In this document: positions 16,907-25,371 of the stretch, piece by piece
Position numbering within the stretch: position 1 is the first letter of the stretch
How the letters are laid out: every line of letters begins with the position of its first letter
Origin: CAZELM01 sp964512995
Lineage (GTDB): Bacteria; CSSED10-310
DNA length: 37,216 bases
Reading direction: 5' to 3'
Assembly (NCBI GenBank): GCA_964512995.1
Contig: CAZELM010000041.1
Location: 1 to 37,216 of the forward strand
Translations under genes and position numbers: made by a program
The notes under the pieces: generated by a model
What the model saw: the letters and a program-made list of their open reading frames with translations, nothing else
What the model was told of the DNA's origin: nothing
Databases searched by the model: none

Positions 16907-19807
16907 TTACAGAGGGCTCAGTTTGATTTTGCCAGAAGAACCGGTGGCACCCATTGCGCCTCCAGCTCCGGACCCGGAATCCACACCACTGGGACTGGCC
17001 ACGCCACCACCCGATCCAGCCGTGGCACAGCCGCCGCTCGTTCCACCAGCTCCGCCACCACCAAGGCCTGGATCGGCGGAGATATTGCTTTCACCGGAAA
17101 CAGCCGCAGCTTTGATATAAACCGTTCCACCGGCTGCGCCACGGCCACCGCCACCACCCCCTGCCAGATCGAATCCGGCGCCGCCGCCACCACCACCGGA
17201 TCCGCCAGCGCCACCAGCTCCTGATGCATCATATCGGCCTGGATCGCCAGCAACGCCGTTGCCACCGCCAACCACATTCGTACTACCGCCAGCACCACCA
17301 TAGGTGTTGCCGCAATCCGGATCGGTTCCCCGTGTGCCACCAATACCGGATCCCGTGTTTCCAATGCCACCCGTGCCATTCGATCCAGTTCCTCCCAAAC
17401 CGATGGTTCCACCGGCACCACCAGCGCCTACCATGGGAGCACCGGATGGATATCGGGTGGATGCACCGCCTCCACCGGCACCCACCGCCGCATCCGCGTT
17501 GATTGTCCCGGCCACCTGCACATCATTGGCGATGATGATAACGATACCTCCACCTGCGCCACCACCACCGCCGCCGGCGGTTCCTCCGTCATCCGTGTTG
17601 AAGGATCGGTTGCCACTTCCACCGCCACCACCACCACCTGCACCGGGTCCGAGGCAGATCGTGTTGGCACTCCAGTTCGTCCGGTTCTCATCGGAATTTC
17701 CACCGGCTCCGCCACCGCCACTGGAGTCCCAGCAACTGCTGGCTGCGGCACCACCCGCTCCCCATCCGCTCGCGTAAATGCTGCAACTCGTTCCACCCCG
17801 AACACCATCTGCGATCAGATGACCGACGCCACCATTCCCGGTAGTGCCATTCGCTGATGCCGCCAGATATCCAGTCACGGTCTCTCCGCCCTGACCGCCC
17901 CGACCGCCTTTATCGGAAGCACTGGGAGCGCCAGAACCCCCATTGCCACCCCGAAAACCTTTACCGGCTACATCGATTGTGCCGTCAACATATACCGTTC
18001 CGGTTGCCTGGAAAGCCACAATACCTCCCACATATCCGTTCCAGGCTGCTGTGGATATCGATGCACCGCTGTTGATTGTCACGTCTGTATACTGCGGCAC
18101 TTTCACAATCTGCGCGGCAGATGGATTGGTTGTGTTGAAGGATCCCGAATAGTAAGCATGAGTCAATCCATCCGATAACGTGATCACATTGCCCGTAATC
18201 GACTGGATATCCGCAAATTCGTAGACACCGTAATTCGTCGCATGCTGCATTTGAATAACAAGGATATGATCGTCAACCTCGAACGATGATGCATCATTGA
18301 TGTTGAGAATTGACGAGCCGGAATTGATGACACTGTCGGTGATGTACGCCGTTGAATTGATGATCGTTCCCGGATCCGAAACCGTCAGTGGTCCATCGGA
18401 ACCATCTCCCAATACCGGTGGACGGGTCAATATCGCCACCCACTGGTTCCCATCACACACTTCGAGAGCATTGGCATGCCAGCGTATCGTTCCAGTTTTT
18501 TCAGACGAACAGACATCAGGATCATCACTCACCTTGATCCCGCCGTTGATGTCCACCGCAGCTCTGGGTGATGTGACACCAAATCCAACTCTGGCATCGC
18601 TGTTGGAATAATACACCTCTGCGCCATCCGGAACATTGTCGTTGTTATAAATAAACTGCATGTTGTCTCCCGCCACAGGTCCAGCCGGACCGGTTGCTCC
18701 CTGGACACCCTGCGGACCCGTCGGTCCCACAGGACCGGCTACTCCCTGAAGCCCTTGCGGACCCGTCGGTCCCACAGGACCGGCCACTCCCTGAAGCCCT
18801 TGCGGACCCGTCGGTCCCACAGGACCGGCCACTCCCTGAANNNNNNNNNNNNNNNNNNNNNNNNNNNNNNNNNNNNNNNNNNNNNNNNNNNNNNNNNNNN
18901 NNNNNNNNNNNNNNNNNNNNNNNNNNNNNNNNNNNNNNNNGCCCCTGNNNNNNNNNNNNNNNNNNNNNNNNNNNNNNNNNNNNNNNNNNNNNNNNNNNNN
19001 NNNNNNNNNNNNNNNNNNNNNNNNNNNNNNNNNNNNNNNNNNNNNNNGAAGCCCTTGCGGACCCGTCGGTCCCACAGGACCGGCCACTCCCTGAAGCCCC
19101 TGCGGACCCGTCGGTCCCACAGGACCGGCCACTCCCTGAAGCCCCTGAGGACCCGTCGGTCCCACAGGACCGGCCACTCCCTGAAGCCCTTGCGGACCAG
19201 TTGGTCCCACAGGACCGGCCACTCCCTGAAGCCCCTGAGGACCCGTCGGTCCCACAGGACCGGCCACTCCCTGAAGCCCTTGCGGACCCGTGGGACCAGT
19301 TGGTCCGGGCACACCCTGTTCTCCAGCCGGACCGATCAATCCGGTGGGATCACCCACCCACTGACCGGATGCATCGATCACCAGACCAACACCGGAGATG
19401 CTGATACTTTGCGGGTGAATGTCCTGCTGGTAGACATCCTCGGCATGGAGCGTGCGGCCCGTGCTGAGGATGGGTTGCCGTGGCGCTAACGTCTCTCCCA
19501 TGACCTGAATTTCCAGCCATAATGGACCGGTGAAGTCGATATTCAGTGGATTGACGGATCCCAATGCAACATGAAAGATCCCATGGATGACACTCACCGA
19601 TTGGATTTCACTCCAGATCGCAACACCTCCGGTTTCCACATCATATAGACCAAATACAAAATCGAACTCTCCTGAAACAGGAGCACCCTCATTATCTTCA
19701 AGATGTCCCTGATAATTGATTTGATGCGGAACCTGAGCAAAAGCCGTTCCATGCCACACAAAACTTACGACCATCACTATCCAGATATTTTTCAATAGTT
19801 CCTTCAT
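16907..19807 (-). CDS. Collagen-like secreted protein with glycine-rich C-terminal tip
   Basis: The chosen start at 19807 follows AAGGAGGATACA. A signal peptide (MKELLKNIWIVMVVSFVWHG...AFAQ) precedes the N-terminal domain shared by four proteins here (VPHQINYQGHL, LAPRQ, DIHPQSI, GQWVGDPTGLIGP). Gly-X-Y triplets follow, mainly 15-residue units GLQGVAGPVGPTGPQ, interrupted by two 100-N gaps, so the true length is unknown. After the stalk come GDNMQFIYNNDN and VGFGVTSPRAAVDINGG, a beta-rich segment from GDGSDGPLTVS, and about 350 residues rich in GGGGAGG. The glycine-rich tip may pack as polyglycine-II helices. It is probably a surface adhesin or fibre; no anchor signal was seen. Confidence 0.85.
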   Translation of the reverse strand: MKELLKNIWIVMVVSFVWHGTAFAQVPHQINYQGHLEDNEGAPVSGEFDFVFGLYDVETGGVAIWSEIQSVSVIHGIFHVALGSVNPLNIDFTGPLWLEIQVMGETLAPRQPILSTGRTLHAEDVYQQDIHPQSISISGVGLVIDASGQWVGDPTGLIGPAGEQGVPGPTGPTGPQGLQGVAGPVGPTGPQGLQGVAGPVGPTGPQGLQGVAGPVGPTGPQGLQGVAGPVGPTGPQGLQGVAGPVGPTGPQGLXXXXXXXXXXXXXXXXXXXXXXXXXXXXXXXXXXRGXXXXXXXXXXXXXXXXXXXXXXXXXXXXXXXXXXQGVAGPVGPTGPQGLQGVAGPVGPTGPQGLQGVAGPVGPTGPQGVQGATGPAGPVAGDNMQFIYNNDNVPDGAEVYYSNSDARVGFGVTSPRAAVDINGGIKVSDDPDVCSSEKTGTIRWHANALEVCDGNQWVAILTRPPVLGDGSDGPLTVSDPGTIINSTAYITDSVINSGSSILNINDASSFEVDDHILVIQMQHATNYGVYEFADIQSITGNVITLSDGLTHAYYSGSFNTTNPSAAQIVKVPQYTDVTINSGASISTAAWNGYVGGIVAFQATGTVYVDGTIDVAGKGFRGGNGGSGAPSASDKGGRGGQGGETVTGYLAASANGTTGNGGVGHLIADGVRGGTSCSIYASGWGAGGAAASSCWDSSGGGGAGGNSDENRTNWSANTICLGPGAGGGGGGGSGNRSFNTDDGGTAGGGGGGAGGGIVIIIANDVQVAGTINADAAVGAGGGGASTRYPSGAPMVGAGGAGGTIGLGGTGSNGTGGIGNTGSGIGGTRGTDPDCGNTYGGAGGSTNVVGGGNGVAGDPGRYDASGAGGAGGSGGGGGGAGFDLAGGGGGGRGAAGGTVYIKAAAVSGESNISADPGLGGGGAGGTSGGCATAGSGGGVASPSGVDSGSGAGGAMGATGSSGKIKLSPL
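18670..19340 (-). repeat. 45-bp tandem repeats encoding the collagen stalk
   Basis: Near-identical 45-base units encode GLQGVAGPVGPTGPQ. Differences are mostly single third-base changes (CTT/CCC, CGG/AGG), as expected of recently duplicated units. The copy number cannot be read because of the gaps. Confidence 0.9.
18841..19047. other. Two 100-N assembly gaps around a 7-base island
   Basis: N runs at 18841-18940 and 18948-19047 flank GCCCCTG. The exact 100-base size points to placeholder gaps within a collapsed tandem repeat. Confidence 0.97.
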
Positions 19808-20121
19808 TGTATCCTCCTTGTTTCCTGTGTTCACGAATTCCAATAGACACGGTTGAACGATTCAACACCAGATAAAAACGACTATTAAAAGCCCCTTATT
19901 ATTTTCAATCTGTTCCATCCACAGTACCGGGCATATATCCACTTCAATTGATTGAACAAACCCATGCCCATCCAACATGGTATGGATACTGAAAAAAATG
20001 TTCCGGTAATCGGTTTATGTACCAATTCACACATTCATTATATCATACAAAGTCCAGACAAGCCTGTCACCGGGTTAATTTCAGTGATCCTGCAATGCTG
20101 TGATGGGCATGAATCGAAAAC
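19808..20121. other. Spacer between two collagen-like genes with a small palindrome
   Basis: No gene was seen in this 314-base AT-rich spacer. The palindrome GTTGAA-CGA-TTCAAC (19852-19866) lies about 35 bases upstream of the ribosome site and overlaps a possible minus-strand -35 (TTGAAT, then 17 bases, then TGGAAT). It could be an operator, but this is weak evidence. Confidence 0.35.
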
Positions 20122-22548
20122 CTACTGCACGTCTGTAACGATGCCGTTTATCACGGTAATGGTCTGGCTGGGTGTTCCCGTGATTTCGCTGTCATACGGG
20201 CTCGCCGGTGGCGTGAAATTGGATGTCCATCGGGCAATTCCTTTGGAAATACGAAATTCATCGATGTACCCGTTCAAAAAGAAGGTGCCTCCGGTATAGG
20301 CGATCCGGCCGATATTGAACAAAGTCCCGCTCTTGTCGATGATAGCTCCGGACGCAGTGACCGATATATCCTGCTGACCGTTCAGATATACTTTCCATGA
20401 ATCACCGTTCCGGACGACCGCGAGATGATTCCATTGATTGAGCGGCACATTCGCCGTTCCGATACCGTTTCCACCCGCATCCGCTGTGATCATGTTCCAT
20501 GTCGATCCATTCGAACTGGCCCATAAACCCAGCTTGCTGGTACCCACCGAATTGTAATCCAGACCGAATCCATAATGAGACGCAGTATCCACTCCAGGAC
20601 CATAGAAATACTGACGGCCAGTGCCTTTGATATATACCCAGAAATCAACCGTGAAGTTGCTGCTGCCAAAGTTCCAGTCACTGCTCCCCGGGATCGTCAG
20701 ATAATCGCCACTGCCATCGAATGAAACCGCTCCCGGAGGAAATTTATTGGGAAATGTCCGGTGTTGGAGATTCCCGGCGGGAGTCAACGTGTACCCGGAG
20801 CTGCTGCTGTCTGTAAACGTGGTGCTCCCATCGGTGGTATCGGAATGTATCAGGAGTTTAGTGGCTGCATCTGCTGTATATGGCGATGTCGGCGGAATGA
20901 AGTTGGCTGTCCAACGGGCGGTATTCGATACTCGCACTTCATCGATGTAGCTATTGAGCATATACTGCGTCGCACTCCATGCCCCCATCTCGATGCCGGT
21001 GTCACCCGTGTAATTGGTGGTCCAGGCGGATGATGTGATGAAGTTCCCGTCCACATACAATCTCATGACACCTGAACTGCGTACATACGCGATATGATGC
21101 CATCCGCTCCAACCGGAACTTGGTCTGATTCTGTATGTGGTCGCTTCCGTGTTTCCAGGCCAATGCAATGTGCCATTGGGGCCATCGATCAATTGCAGAT
21201 GTCCCTGGCTGTTCATCCGGATCTGTAATCGTGTCGCATCCGCCCATTGGGAACCCGATTGCAGATGAATGAATCCGGAATAATCGGCGGAACTGCTGCT
21301 GACATTCGCCCAGAAATCCACCGTAAAATCACCAGTCCCGAACATCAGAGCCGGTTTCTTGTCACTGACCAGCGTTGTATTGGCTGTGCCATTAAAATAC
21401 ATGGCGGTCGCACCGAATTTGGGAGCCACCAGAATCGCATCCCCGTTTCGGGTAATTGGATGATTGGAACTCGAACTGTCGGTCAACCCATCATCATCCA
21501 TATGCAGGAGGAGTTTGGTAAATGACTCCTCAATAACGCCGGGAATGACAATCGTGCCCGACCATCCCGGTGTTCCCTGCACCTGATACTGTAATGCATT
21601 GATACCGCCATTGACATCCAGTTTGTCAATCGGAACGGATGTCCCGATTCCGACGTTTTCAGATACTGCATCATAATATACATCGGCTCCGGCAGCAGTC
21701 CCATTGTCATTATAGGTGAGCTGCATGTTTTCACCGGCGACGGGGCCTGTCACGCCCTGGGGGCCCGTGGGACCCCGAATACCCTGATCTCCGGTGTCTC
21801 CCTTGGGACCGGTTGGACCTTGAAGTCCCTGAATGCCTTGGAGACCCAATGGACCTGTCGGTCCCACAGGACCCTGTTCGCCTGGAACACCTTGCGGACC
21901 TGTCGGTCCCACAGGACCCTGTTCGCCTGGAACACCTTGTGGACCCGTCGGTCCCACAGGACCCTGATCGCCTGGAACACCTTGCGGACCTGTCGGTCCC
22001 ACAGGTCCTTGTTCACCGGGAACACCCTGCGGACCTGCCGCACCCGTTGATCCCTGGATACCTTGAGGTCCTGTCGGACCAATCAATCCGGTGGGATCAC
22101 CCACCCACTGACCGGATTCATTAATCACTTCCCCCACACCTTCAATGGTGATCGATCGGGGATGGATATCCTGATTCAGGACATCCTCAGCCTGATAGGA
22201 TTGTCCAACACTGGTCAGTTTCTGCCGGGGTGACAGGATCTCGTCACTGACCTCGATTTCCAGCCAGAAACTCCCATCGAATGAAAGGTCTACAGGAATA
22301 GATTTCCCTAATGTCACATCAAAAATGCCGTCCACAACCTCCACGTCCTGAATTTCAGACCAGAGCTGATTGCCAAGAACTTCCGCATCGAACAGCCGGA
22401 ACTCGAATGTCAGGAACCCGGAGAGTGGATTACCCGCTCCATCCATCAGATGACCCTGATAATTGATCTCATGGGGTATTCCGGCAATACCGATGCCATA
22501 CCCAAACATCAAAAAAAGAACCGTGATAAATAAAATTCCTCGCTTCAT
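20122..22548 (-). CDS. Collagen-like secreted protein with two LamG-type C-terminal domains
   Basis: A protein of 808 residues from the ATG at 22548 (GGAGGAGG upstream). The signal peptide is about residues 1-23; the shared N-terminal domain about 24-155 (IPHEINYQGHL, LSPRQ, DIHPRSI, GQWVGDPTGLIGP); the collagen-like stalk about 157-270 with 15-residue units GPVGPTGPQGVPGEQ. The junction motif ENMQLTYNDNGTAAG and NVGIGTSVPIDKLDVNGG follows. Two LamG/concanavalin-like domains come next (about 345-565 and 570-790), each with FTVDFW, a WHHIAYVR or WNHLAVVR strand and an SYIDEVRVS or GYIDEFRIS end strand. This is the only one of the four collagen-like genes without assembly gaps. It is probably a sugar-binding surface or secreted protein. 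Confidence 0.87.
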   Translation of the reverse strand: MKRGILFITVLFLMFGYGIGIAGIPHEINYQGHLMDGAGNPLSGFLTFEFRLFDAEVLGNQLWSEIQDVEVVDGIFDVTLGKSIPVDLSFDGSFWLEIEVSDEILSPRQKLTSVGQSYQAEDVLNQDIHPRSITIEGVGEVINESGQWVGDPTGLIGPTGPQGIQGSTGAAGPQGVPGEQGPVGPTGPQGVPGDQGPVGPTGPQGVPGEQGPVGPTGPQGVPGEQGPVGPTGPLGLQGIQGLQGPTGPKGDTGDQGIRGPTGPQGVTGPVAGENMQLTYNDNGTAAGADVYYDAVSENVGIGTSVPIDKLDVNGGINALQYQVQGTPGWSGTIVIPGVIEESFTKLLLHMDDDGLTDSSSSNHPITRNGDAILVAPKFGATAMYFNGTANTTLVSDKKPALMFGTGDFTVDFWANVSSSSADYSGFIHLQSGSQWADATRLQIRMNSQGHLQLIDGPNGTLHWPGNTEATTYRIRPSSGWSGWHHIAYVRSSGVMRLYVDGNFITSSAWTTNYTGDTGIEMGAWSATQYMLNSYIDEVRVSNTARWTANFIPPTSPYTADAATKLLIHSDTTDGSTTFTDSSSSGYTLTPAGNLQHRTFPNKFPPGAVSFDGSGDYLTIPGSSDWNFGSSNFTVDFWVYIKGTGRQYFYGPGVDTASHYGFGLDYNSVGTSKLGLWASSNGSTWNMITADAGGNGIGTANVPLNQWNHLAVVRNGDSWKVYLNGQQDISVTASGAIIDKSGTLFNIGRIAYTGGTFFLNGYIDEFRISKGIARWTSNFTPPASPYDSEITGTPSQTITVINGIVTDVQ
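21739..22080 (-). repeat. 45-bp tandem repeats encoding a short collagen stalk
   Basis: Four to five 45-base units encode GPVGPTGPQGVPGEQ within a stretch of about 38 Gly-X-Y triplets. The flanking triplets are more varied. Confidence 0.88.
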
Positions 22549-22570
22549 GTCCACTTCCTCCTCCATTCAG

Positions 22571-22600
22571 ATAACAATGATAAAAACACGCCCAAGTCAA
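22571..22600 (-). promoter_or_regulatory. Putative promoter of the LamG collagen-like gene
   Basis: Minus-strand TTGACT (22600-22595), an 18-base spacer, then TGTTAT (22576-22571), just upstream of the ribosome site. Confidence 0.4.
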
Positions 22601-22804
22601 ATGCTCCAATTGGAAACAGATTTCGTACCCATGTCTCTGGTTGGACACTCACACATCCTCGATCAGTTCCTGGTTCCCAAGCGAGCCGAATCCAATAACC
22701 CCACAAAATTACTATATCAGAATCTGATACACAATTTTATATCATTGGCATCGTTTATCGAATTCTTCGGGGAAAAGAAATGATCAGCCGATATGTCCTT
22801 CGCG

Positions 22805-23137
22805 TGTTTCCCTCATCCATCCAGCCTTTTTAGATCACCGGATCATGTGCCTACTGGCCGTCACATCAGCATGTTTCCCTCACCCAGACAGCGCTAAGGC
22901 GTTGATGATACAAAGGCATGTTTCCCTCACCCCGCCGGCCTTGTGCAGAAATCATACCCGGCGGTTTGGACCGGCGACCCTCTCCCGGGGGGAGAGGGTA
23001 AATAATGATCCCACCACTTTTCCCTTCGCCCTCCGGAAGAAGGGAAGGGGATGATGAGGAAACATGCATTTTGGGGATAAATCGTCATGGGATTAGCGAA
23101 CATGCACTTTTTCGCCAAGACGCTATCGATTAAAAAG
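22805..23137. repeat. Dispersed composite repeat, copy E
   Basis: In the same orientation as copies A and B, it begins with repeated GTTTCCCTCACCC phrases (22807, 22870, 22919). A CACCCCGCCGGCC block follows, then a perfect hairpin with 10-bp arms and a GGG loop (22977-22986 with 22990-22999), CGCCCTCCGGAAGAAGGG, and two roughly 39-base units starting GGAAACATGCATTTTG and CGAACATGCACTTTTTC. It fills the spacer between the end of the Kup gene and the next minus-strand gene. The rest of the spacer (22601-22804) shows nothing recognisable. Confidence 0.75.
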
Positions 23138-23174
23138 CCCACTCCCCTGAACAACAAATACTGTCAATAGCTTC

Positions 23175-25175
23175 TCAGACATTAATCGTTTCGATGGTGA
23201 GTCCGGTATCGCTCTGCAACCCGAAATAATCGGTGACGGGTTTTGCCAGCCGATTCATCCGCGAAAACAGACCGATCCGAAGTCGTTCCAATGGCGTTCG
23301 TCCGGGGGTCACAAACCGTTCCGCTCCGATCAGAATCAGCCAGCTCGATGGCTGCTTGGGAATTTTGAGGCGGTGATCCTGTTTCAATTGAAACAACGCA
23401 TTGCGGATATCAGGCTGCTCCATATAACCATAATGCGCCTGGATCGAAACCACCGTGCCGGATTCCTCCTCACAGAATTTCGTCACAATAAATCGCTCCG
23501 TTTCCTTCACTGTAGGTGATCCGACCGGTACCACTGAAAAAAATACGAGGTGTTTGGGCAATCGTTTCCAATTCCGGTAGTGGATGGCGAGAACCGGAGG
23601 AACGAGATCCTCGGGATTACAGATCGGTCTGGATGCCATGACAACGAGAGAGATCGATTTCTCTTTATCGAGCGCGTTATTTCGATCCACCAACAACTCA
23701 GCCACTGTCAATCGATGCACATTTACACTTTGCTGATACACCATCCCGATCCACTTACGACCCCAACGCCACGTATCCATAACAATGAAAAAACCGAATC
23801 CAATCAGTAAAGGGATGTAGCCACCATCCGGCAATTTCAGGAGATTTGCGGACAGAAAACCAAGATCTATCAAAATGATCAGAACCATTCCCGGCACCAG
23901 AACCGGCAGAGGCCATTTCCAGACCTTCCAGGCGACTTTGGTGAATGCAATCGACGTGACCAACATGGACCCGGTGACTGCGAGTCCGTATGCTGCAGCC
24001 AATGATGATGATGATCGGAATATCAATACCAAGCCAACACATCCAATGAACAGTAAAAAATTGATAAACGGGAGATAAATCTGTCCGGGCATCTCTGGAT
24101 TGGTGTGGACCACCCGCAGTCGCGGGAACATTCCCATGGAAGTAGCCTGTTGTGTCAATGAAAAAGCTCCTGAGATCAATGCCTGACTGGCAATGATGGT
24201 CGCCAATGTTGCCAAGCCGATCATCGATCCCATGCCCCAATTTGGTATCAGAGCATAAAACAGGAGTCCATCCGGAATCGGTTGCCCATGGAGAATATAG
24301 GCAGCTTGACCCAGATAGTTCAGCAACAAGCAGGGAAATACCAGGAATAACCAGGCCCGAGTGATTGCTCCACGCCCAAAATGACCCATATCCGCGTACA
24401 TCGCCTCTACTCCCGTAACACACAGGACAATAGAGCCCAGAATATGGAGCGAATGAAACCCCTGTTCTCTCAGTAAGTACATAAAGTATATCGGGTTGAA
24501 GGATCTTAAAACCGAAGGCTCTTTGTCAATCCACCATATTCCGATTACTCCGATCGTCAAAAACCAGATAGCCATGACTGGACCGAAAAGCCAACCTATC
24601 CGATGAGTGCCTCTTTTTTGTATAGCAAAAAGTCCACATAAAATTGCCACGGTCACCGGAACAACCAGATATTCAGCCCGGGGATTGACAACCTTCAACC
24701 CTTCAACAGCCGATAACACTGAAATAGCGGGAGTTATCATGCCATCGCCGTATAATAGTGTTACGCCAATGAGAATCGTCATCATCAGCCAATTAGATGC
24801 TCCTTGGGTACGACCATCTGTTTTTCCAATATCCCGGTTCCTGCGAAGGATCAAACCCAGTAAGGCCAAGACACCACCTTCCCCATCATTGTCCGCTCGC
24901 AAAATAAAACCCACATATTTCACTGTGACCACGAGGATCAATGACCAGATGATCATGGAAACCGTACCAAGCGCATGGACTTCACTGACAGCAATACCCC
25001 GACGGCCAAAAAAAACCTCTGAAAAAGCATAAAGGGGAGACGTACCGATATCTCCATAGACAACCCCGAGCGCTCCAACAAGCAGGCCCGCTCCAGCCGC
25101 TCGTTTCAGTCGATGACGACCCGCTCCCGGAAATTTCAGGGAATCTCTATTGATGTCTTTCTCGGTTGTATGCAT
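23175..25175 (-). CDS. kup: Kup-family potassium uptake protein
   Basis: A protein of 666 residues, slightly longer than E. coli Kup. The family signature GALGVVYGDIGTSPLYAFSE lies near residue 35, followed by ADNDGEGGVLALL near 92, LLYGDGMITPAISVLSAVEG near 140 and GVEAMYADMGHFG near 258. About twelve membrane helices occupy the first 460 residues, and a soluble C-terminal domain follows. It is a proton-coupled K+ importer of the inner membrane. GGTGGAG precedes the ATG. It sits alone within the surface-protein cluster, with its own promoter, and has no evident functional link to the neighbours. Confidence 0.95.
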   Translation of the reverse strand: MHTTEKDINRDSLKFPGAGRHRLKRAAGAGLLVGALGVVYGDIGTSPLYAFSEVFFGRRGIAVSEVHALGTVSMIIWSLILVVTVKYVGFILRADNDGEGGVLALLGLILRRNRDIGKTDGRTQGASNWLMMTILIGVTLLYGDGMITPAISVLSAVEGLKVVNPRAEYLVVPVTVAILCGLFAIQKRGTHRIGWLFGPVMAIWFLTIGVIGIWWIDKEPSVLRSFNPIYFMYLLREQGFHSLHILGSIVLCVTGVEAMYADMGHFGRGAITRAWLFLVFPCLLLNYLGQAAYILHGQPIPDGLLFYALIPNWGMGSMIGLATLATIIASQALISGAFSLTQQATSMGMFPRLRVVHTNPEMPGQIYLPFINFLLFIGCVGLVLIFRSSSSLAAAYGLAVTGSMLVTSIAFTKVAWKVWKWPLPVLVPGMVLIILIDLGFLSANLLKLPDGGYIPLLIGFGFFIVMDTWRWGRKWIGMVYQQSVNVHRLTVAELLVDRNNALDKEKSISLVVMASRPICNPEDLVPPVLAIHYRNWKRLPKHLVFFSVVPVGSPTVKETERFIVTKFCEEESGTVVSIQAHYGYMEQPDIRNALFQLKQDHRLKIPKQPSSWLILIGAERFVTPGRTPLERLRIGLFSRMNRLAKPVTDYFGLQSDTGLTIETINV

Positions 25176-25217
25176 CAGAAAATCTCCACCCGTTCAGCTC
25201 GTTTTTACCGGCGAGCG

Positions 25218-25246
25218 AGTCTAATGGATTGCCTTCCGGACGTCAA
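25218..25246 (-). promoter_or_regulatory. Putative kup promoter
   Basis: Minus-strand TTGACG (25246-25241), a 17-base spacer, then TAGACT (25223-25218), about 40 bases upstream of the start codon. Confidence 0.5.
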
Positions 25247-25301
25247 CCTTTATTCGGACATCAATCACATTTTTCCTCAATATTGTTATCGACTGCGATA
25301 T

Positions 25302-25330
25302 TTGATACTCTCAGTGAAGCATTATGATAC
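25302..25330 (+). promoter_or_regulatory. Weak putative promoter of the third collagen-like gene
   Basis: TTGATA (25302-25307) is followed by TATGAT after 15 bases (25323-25328), or by TGATAC after 17. It diverges from the kup promoter. Read by eye only. Confidence 0.3.
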
Positions 25331-25371
25331 AGGAAATTCAATGGAATCGTTCATAAAAAGGAGGATTTAAA

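Noticed and set aside
18694..19489. Alternative-frame repetitive proteins across the collagen arrays (also 25822-26621 and 32322-32979)
   Set aside because: Periods that are multiples of three keep several frames open. Only the Gly-X-Y frame has a signal peptide, an N-terminal domain and a ribosome site.
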